A stretch of DNA of 64,000 bases, taken from positions 5,244,941-5,308,940 of the forward strand of contig NC_037267.1 in assembly GCF_000002425.4 (NCBI RefSeq), in the 5' to 3' direction. The notes under the pieces are model-generated. The model was not told the origin of the DNA, made no database searches, and was given only the letters and a program-made list of their open reading frames with translations. Position 1 is the first letter of the stretch, and each line of letters opens with the position of its first letter. Of this stretch, positions 58,187 to 64,000 are shown piece after piece. The position numbers and the translations under genes were made by a program. Origin of the DNA: Physcomitrium patens (taxonomy: Eukaryota > Streptophyta > Bryopsida > Funariales > Funariaceae).

Positions 58187-61100
58187 CTATCGTCGAACCG
58201 GCTTAGGTTTATGAGGATGTTGTTGATGAAACTCCTGTACCTTTTGCGGCGCATTGGCAAGATTTTCAGCTGGCTCCTACGTTCACTCATTAATGTTGTA
58301 GCCGCACCAATGAACAAGATACTCCAACTTGCCCCATCTTCGCCGTGAATCCAACACCTTTTCAACCTCGTATCCCTCGTGGTTCTCGATGTCAATACTA
58401 GGTGGCGGACATTGCACTCTTCTAAGAAAAAACGACTCTCGATAAGGCTCTAATAGAGAAATATGAAAGACTGGATGTACCTTCATAGAAGCCGATAATT
58501 CCAAACGGTACGCCACTGGATTGATTTACTTTTGGATGATAAATGGTTCCAATCTTCGATAGTCCAACTTATCACATAGTCACTTGGTCTTGATATTCCG
58601 ACGAAGAAGCCATGCTTTATCTCCAATTTTGAAAGTAGGTGCTTGATTTCGAAATCTATTTGCAAACGCCTTGTAGGATTCTTGAGTGGATGGTAATTGA
58701 AGCTTCAACATATTTTGAAGCTCTGATAGTTGTTTCGCAAATCCTTCAGCTGTTGGATTGTTATTTGTTGATGGACTCAATAAATCAAGCTTCGGATGAT
58801 ACCCATAGTTAGAAAAGAATGGTGTGTATTGAGTCGACGCATGGAGGGTGTTGTTATATGCAAACTCGACTAGCGACAGATATGTGGTCCAATCATCTTG
58901 CTGATAGTTGATGCTGCATCATAAGTATAGTTCTTAGACTTGGTTCACCCGTTTCGTTTGGCCGTCAGTTTGAAGATGAAAAGCCGAAGAAAGCTTGATA
59001 TCCACCTTCAGTATCTCAAAGAGAGATCTCCAAAACTTTGATATGAACTGGGTTCCTCGATCTGATACGATATCATCTGGTAGTCCATGATATCGATATA
59101 CATTATCGAGAAAGAGCCTTGCTGTGACTTCACTAGATGATGTCTTCTTGCAAAGGACAAAGTACTCCATCTTTGTAAGCCGATCTACTACGACAAAGAT
59201 GCTGTCAAATGAGTTCGATGATGGCAGTTCCGTGATGAAGTCCATGGAAATTGAAGACCATGGTCAACGTGGAATCGACAATGGCTGCAAGAGTCCATAA
59301 GGGTGATGCCGAGGACTCTTGGATCTTGAATAGATGTTGTAGGAGAGGAAAAAATCTTTCACATCCTTCCACATTTGGGGCCACCAAAAATCTCGAGAAA
59401 TAAGCTCCAAGGTCTTATTGAATCCAAAATCTTCCGCAATTGGAAAATCGTGGCGAGATTGAAGAACTCGGAGTCGTATTGGTCCTTTTGGGATATATAA
59501 CTGCTCATCAAAGTATATAAGATCTCCTTCCACCTTGAACTTGTCGTCATTGGCACGATGCTTAATATCAATGGCTATTGCATCTTCAATAGACACGGCA
59601 CGTACCTGATTCAAGAAGTCAGCATCAATTGGTACAATAGTAGCGCATAGCTGAAATTGCTCTGACTTCAATAATGTCATATATTGTTGATCAAACGCTG
59701 CTTCTCTAGCCTTTGGTACAAGATACGATCTCCTTGATAAGACATCAGATAGTCCTTGCTACTTTCGACGTTGATAAGTGATAACAAAATCGAACCTAGA
59801 TAGCAATATACTCCACCAAGCTTGATGTCGATTTAGAACTCGAGCCGACATGAAATACTCCAAATTCTTGTGATCTGTGTATACGGTCATTGGGTGTGCA
59901 GCTCCTTCAAGAAAGTGATGCCATTTTTGGAAAGAATCTACTATAGCAAGAAGTTCCTTATCGTGGATCTCATAATTGATTTTAGCAGCAGAGAACTTTC
60001 GAGAATAGAATGCAACCGGATGGAGCTTCTTGTCTTCTCCCATTTGTGAAAGTACAACTCCCAAAGCAAAATCCAAAGCATGAGTTTCTAAATAAAAGGT
60101 CTTTGTAAAGTGTAGATGTATCAAGATTGGAGCCGTAGTAAATGCCGTCTTCAGGTCTTAAAATGCCTTCTCCGCTAGAGGTCCCCATTCCAACTTATCC
60201 TTGCATGTCAATCGAGTGAGAGGAGCAGCAACTTGAGAGTAATTCTTGATGAAGATCTGATACAAGTTGGCAAAACCAAGAAAGCATTGTACGTCTCTAA
60301 CCGTCTTCAAAACCTCCCAGGACACGATTGCTTCCACCTTCTTGGGGTCCATCTTTAAGCCTTCCGTACTCGCAACGAACCCCAAAAACTCCATCTCTAT
60401 TTAGTGAAATAAACACTTCTCTAACTTGGCATATAGTCCTCTCTCGCATAGTTTCTTCAAGACCAAACGAACGTGCTTTTCATGCTCTTCCTCGTTTTTG
60501 GAGAATATCAAAATATCATCCAAATAGATGACAACAAAATTGTTAACGTGCTCTCGGAAAATGTCATTCATCATATGTTGAAGGATCGCTGGAGCATTGG
60601 TAAGACCAAAGGGCATGACATTATACTCAAAATCGCCATACCTTGTACAGAATGCTATCTTCCACTCATCTCCTTCCTTGATACGTATGAGGTTGTAAGC
60701 TCCCCTTAGATCAATTTTTGTAAAGATCCTTGTACGTCCAAGTTGCTCTAAGACACCAGAAATCAAGGGTAATGGATAATGATTCTTCTTTGTTACTTTG
60801 TTGATGCCTCGATAGTCCATGTACATTTGCAATGAGCCATCTTTCTTCTTCACAAATAAGATGGGTGCTCCAGTTGACGATTTTGAATGACAGATGAAGT
60901 TCTTCGCTAGATTCTTGTCGATGTACTATCGTAACTCCGCCAACTCTGTCTGCGATAGATTGTAGATTGGGCCAAAAGGCGGTTGTGCTCCTTTCTACAA
61001 GTCTATGGCGCAATCATATGGTCGGTGTTCCGATAGCATGTCAGCATTCTTCTTTTGAAACACGTCTTTAAAATCCTTATATTGCTCAAGTATACTTGTT

Positions 61101-61670
61101 GTCGAGATCTTTTTCCTGGTAGTTGGAGCTGCATGAATGACAAATGGTGTGCCTTCCTTGGACGATCTTATAAACGCTCTTACTCCAATGAATAAGGATT
61201 TTTCTATTCGAGATTTTTTACTAGGCTTGCTCTTGGGTGGTTTTGTGGGAAAGGTCATCTTTCGCAACCTCCAATCTATGGATGAGTTATGCTTTTCCAA
61301 CCAGGAAAGACCAAGAATAACAAGATTTGATGGAGTTCTAATAATATTGAAAATAATATGACTACTATGGCCCTGCAACGTCACTTCTATAAGTTTTGAT
61401 TCATAGTTGACACTACTTGACAATAAAGGTCGTCCATCTATGACCTCAACGTGAACAGGTTTGGATTTTTGTACTGAAGGGATCTTATGACACTTCGCAA
61501 ATTCTTTGTCTAAGAAACAAGCAGATACTTCTGAATCTAATAATGCTAAGGTTCTAAGTTTCTGAGGGTAAATAAGCAAAAGGATTGTAAAGCAAAGGGT
61601 AGGTTGAGCGGAAAGAAAGGAACCTGGTTGTTGTTGCAATATTTCACTGTCCAGTCGCATGGTTCCTATT
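58187..61670 (-). pseudogene. pol: Pol polyprotein of element E (PR-RT-RH-IN-chromodomain)
   Basis: Protease at about 61,300-61,660 (active site DSEVS instead of DSGAS); RT at 60,401-60,853 (YLDD at 60,515-60,526); RT-RNase H linker at 60,158-60,394 (MEFLGFVASTEGLKMDPKK); RNase H at 59,759-60,124 (ETHALDFALGVVLSQMG); integrase at 59,264-59,680 (zinc-finger region) and 58,934-59,245 (MDFITELP, VSDRGTQF, DGQTKRVNQ, in which the catalytic Glu reads Lys); C-terminal part and chromodomain at 58,283-58,516 (YEVEKVLDSRRR, YLVHWCGYN). The chromodomain's RTWEP motif has become TGA-T-TAG-EP. The stop is at 58,187-58,189. It looks like the same Pol lineage as family I, with a clearly diverged sequence. 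Confidence 0.9.
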
Positions 61671-61739
61671 GTGGCTAGGCATCCTTGTTTTCCTGAATAA
61701 ACGCACCCCTAGTCCTGAAAATATGTCAATTTTTCTTCT

Positions 61740-62666
61740 TGGAACAGTTTCCAACTTTGTGGCCTTCTTCATCGCAATACAAGTATAGATCCTCCTCCAT
61801 ACGTCACTTTTTTTCTTCTAGAGTAAGGGATTTGACACGTACTGCATCAATTTGCATGTCTTCTACCTCTGAATGTGAATTCATGCTGCTTGCCGACATA
61901 GTTGGGATGTAACAAACCGTATGTTGTCTTGAACATTGGTCTTGGCAGTGTTGGAATAGACGATTATCGCACTTCACAGCTTGGCTAATAGCTTCGTTGA
62001 GCATTTGTGGATCAAGAAGAGTTAACAGCAAAGCCTTCACATCATCCCTTAAATCCCAATAGAATTGAATCATCAATGCTTCTTCGTCCCAATTGATGTT
62101 GCATGCTAATTGCCTGAAATCCGATGCATAGATTGATGTAGAGCGCATCCCTTGTCGTAGTGATCGGATCTTTGTTGTAGCCCATCAAACCTTCTCGTGT
62201 TCACCAAATGCTTCCGCAAACGCCTCCAAAAAGGTTTCAAAGTTGATTAGTATGGACGATCGTTTCTCAAACAAAAGAGCAAACCATGAAAGAGCTTGCG
62301 TTGTAAGTAAGGTTCCAACAAGCCCAATACATGATTCCTCCGTTGGATAGCGTTCGGGCTGTAAAACTGTTATCAACCTGATTTGATTGACGAATCCTCG
62401 AAACTTGGAATGCGTACCATTGAACTTGTCTGGAAGGCTAACTCGAGGCTCTTTATGTTGTAGAACCACCGGTGCTTATCGAACCTGAGGTAAAGTTGTT
62501 TCTCCAAGTGCAGAAGTTTGAAGCTGGTGCAACCTAGATTGTGCGATCCCAGATGCTCCATCATTATGAAGGCTTGCCACGACTCCTTCAATCTCTGCAG
62601 TTCTTTGCGATAATGTAGCGAGGGCATTCATGATAGCATCCAACTTGGACTCTGATCTTCCGTCAT
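61740..62666 (-). pseudogene. gag: Gag of element E
   Basis: Starts near ATG 62,664-62,666 (MTEDQ) with a frame change soon after. The body is open at 62,185-62,469 (RVSLPDKFNGTHSKFRGFVNQ) and 61,804-62,148. A degenerate zinc knuckle follows at about 61,755-61,800 (LYLYCDEEGHKVGNC), in which the first cysteine has become tyrosine. Stops and one missing base prevent a full-length product. Confidence 0.85.
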
Positions 62667-62934
62667 ACTAATGTCTTGGCCTCCGGCCATTCTAAGAGAA
62701 GGATAGAAATGACTCTATAAGAAGACAATATTGGTTTAGAAGAGGGTACTTCGCAACCTCTAAAATGCCTTAAGAGCTTCAAGAAAAGGGGTAATCTACT
62801 CTCTCCAAAAAGAATAAGACTCCAATATTGTAACAAAAGAAGTATCAGTTTAGAGGAAGGTAATCTGCAACCTCTAAAATGCTAGTACACTTCTAAGTAG
62901 AGGGATAATTTGCACTCTAACGAAGAAGAAACTA

Positions 62935-62945
62935 ACTCTGATATC
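62935..62945 (-). promoter_or_regulatory. Primer-binding site of element E
   Basis: On the minus strand TATCAGAG with flanking bases, about 27 nt from the 5' LTR edge at 62,971. It is offset in the same way as in family I. Confidence 0.5.
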
Positions 62946-63210
62946 TGAGGTGAGTGAAGTCTCGACAAGCTGTTATGGACTCAAAAATATAGACTCGAGA
63001 TCTAATAAGAAGTTCAAGAAGAATTGACAAGAACTAGATTAATTAGATGAATATAAGAACAACACCAGAGAGGTGAGCTAGAGCTCCAAGAGATGTGTTG
63101 TCGAGACTGAAGAACTCTTCAGCTTCGATTCCAATATATATTCCTATTTAGGAAGCTTTTCAAGCAACTTCTATTAACTAGGAAGCTTCTAAAAAGTTCA
63201 AGAGACTTGC

Positions 63211-63228
63211 TTCTAGAAGATTCTAGAA
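63211..63228. promoter_or_regulatory. Heat-shock element array 1 in E 5' LTR
   Basis: TTCTAGAAGATTCTAGAA: four perfect alternating TTC/GAA units (TTCnnGAAnnTTCnnGAA). The same site is in the 3' LTR at 57,494-57,511. Confidence 0.75.
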
Positions 63229-63282
63229 ACTTGTCTCTAGAAGGTTCTAAGGACTATGTTCCTAACATCTTCTACTAACTAA

Positions 63283-63300
63283 GAAGCTTCTAGAATGTTC
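63283..63300. promoter_or_regulatory. Heat-shock element array 2 in E 5' LTR
   Basis: GAAGCTTCTAGAATGTTC: four perfect units. The counterpart in the 3' LTR is decayed. Confidence 0.7.
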
Positions 63301-63311
63301 TAGAGACTTGC

Positions 63312-63329
63312 TTCTAGAAGGTTCTAGAA
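63312..63329. promoter_or_regulatory. Heat-shock element array 3 in E 5' LTR
   Basis: TTCTAGAAGGTTCTAGAA: four perfect units, 101 bp from array 1. The same site is in the 3' LTR at 57,595-57,612. Confidence 0.75.
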
Positions 63330-63368
63330 ACTTATCTCTAGAAGGTTCTAAGGACTATGTCCCTAACA

Positions 63369-64000
63369 AAAGTGGTGGTTGTTCTTTTTGATAGACATCT
63401 ACATTGATCTTTTGTTGTTCTTGAGCTTCTTTTAACTATGCCTTCATTGTTGCATGTAGCTCTAATAAATGATTTGTCAAATCTTCCACCACATGATTAT
63501 CAGCTTTTATAAAATCAAAAGTATCTAGTCATGGATGATAACCATAATTGACACAGAAAGGTGTTTGTTTTGTAGAAGAATGTACTGTGTTATTAGAAGC
63601 AAACTTTGCCAATGACAAAAGAGTTGTCCAATCATCTTATTGATAGTTGATGGTACATCTTAAATACTCCTCCAAAACTTGATTAACATGCTCCGTTTGT
63701 CCATCAGTTTGGAAAGTTGTGACATACTTGAAGAACAAGTAATTATGTCTCTTCTTTTAGAACATATAATTGACCTTCAAAATAGAGTAGGTTATTTTTG
63801 AACTCAAACTTAGAAGTATCTTGGAACTTAAAAGAAAGATTCTTGATATTGTGAATAAGAGGATCAGAAGACATACTTGATTGGATTTGTTTCACAAGGG
63901 ACAAATCAATAAACAACGTTGATTTCATTACTCAAAGATGAAAATGCTCTAGCTTTAAAAGAATTATTCTTTGCTGATCAAAAGATGTATCTCTTTCTTT
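63369..64000 (-). mobile_element. Element D continued: integrase with internal deletion
   Basis: Resumes the integrase C-terminal region of D exactly where E interrupted it and continues off the right end of the window. At about 63,712 the sequence jumps from the part equivalent to 20,178 in element A to the part equivalent to about 20,650, so roughly 470 bp of the integrase core, including two of the three acidic catalytic motifs, is missing. Beyond it, 63,743-63,928 encodes the region before the integrase zinc finger (SSDPLIHNIKN, FKNNLLYFEGQLYV). Confidence 0.85.

Larger units (their letters stand above)
57254..63368 (-). mobile_element. Ty3/gypsy chromodomain retrotransposon E (family II), complete
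   Basis: A 6,115-bp element on the minus strand with two 398-bp LTRs (about 30 substitutions by eye, roughly 92 percent identity) and target duplication GAAGT (57,249-57,253) / AAAGT (63,369-63,373). Order: 5' LTR, primer-binding site, Gag, protease, RT, RNase H, integrase, chromodomain, ORF3, polypurine tract, 3' LTR. It interrupts Pol of element D; removing it restores the D frame in line with A. The reading frames are longer than those of B but contain stops, so it is not autonomous. Confidence 0.95.
62971..63368 (-). repeat. 5' LTR of element E with heat-shock-element arrays
   Basis: Plus-strand ends TGTTATGGAC and CCCTAACA. The end at 63,368 is the start of U3. Arrays of alternating GAA/TTC with 2-nt spacing occur at 63,211-63,228, 63,283-63,300 and 63,312-63,329. 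A TATA-like AATATATATT lies at about 63,133-63,142, downstream of these arrays in the element's direction. Confidence 0.9.

Overview
The window looks like plant nuclear DNA, most probably from a moss such as Physcomitrium patens; the species is inferred. Support: an AT-rich background with a few GC-richer gene islands, a six-exon plant pyruvate dehydrogenase kinase (PDK) gene, a plant pectinesterase, a eukaryotic tRNA-Gln gene without an encoded CCA end, and large nested Ty3/gypsy chromodomain retrotransposons.

Layout: 1-6.5 kb is AT-rich with a heavily decayed retroelement. 6.7-9.3 kb is a GC-rich island with a pectinesterase whose frame is broken three times. 9.3-17.3 kb is AT-rich and gene-poor, with an old Ty3 pol relic at 14.6-16.0 kb that contains an N gap. 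17.36-31.9 kb is a nest: an old LTR (C) holds element B (+ strand), which holds element A (- strand, 18,284-24,690) and a 1,267-bp solo LTR. 34.6-40.3 kb is a gene island with the intact PDK gene (370 codons) and an ALBA-like fragment upstream. 42.9-44.4 kb holds a copia relic and a solo LTR nested in another LTR. 45.0-47.9 kb is a GC-rich island with tRNA-Gln(CUG), a minisatellite, a poly-C/N gap and two unrecognised ORFs. 49.8-54.9 kb has intermediate composition, one copia RNase H relic and no recognisable gene. 54.97-64 kb is a copia 5' end, then element D (- strand, runs off the window), into which the complete element E (57,254-63,368) has inserted.

Two Ty3 families are present. Family I (LTR about 560 bp) comprises A, B, C and D. 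Family II (LTR 398 bp) comprises E and a solo LTR at 43.6 kb. Both have gag, then protease/RT/RNase H/integrase/chromodomain, then a separate small ORF (called ORF3 here) between pol and the 3' LTR. ORF3 is the best candidate for something undescribed. It is present in all four elements whose 3' ends are visible, and it shares a core motif between the families with mostly synonymous codon differences. The U3 of family II carries perfect four-unit heat-shock elements on a 101-bp tandem repeat, suggesting a heat-inducible retrotransposon. Both families also have a primer-binding site set back about 23-27 nt from the LTR, and family I has gag and pol in -1 related frames with a conserved N-AAA-AAC sequence at the junction.

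The cellular genes do not form a pathway. They sit as islands between silenced, repeatedly self-nesting transposons whose stop codons are mostly explained by C-to-T or G-to-A decay.
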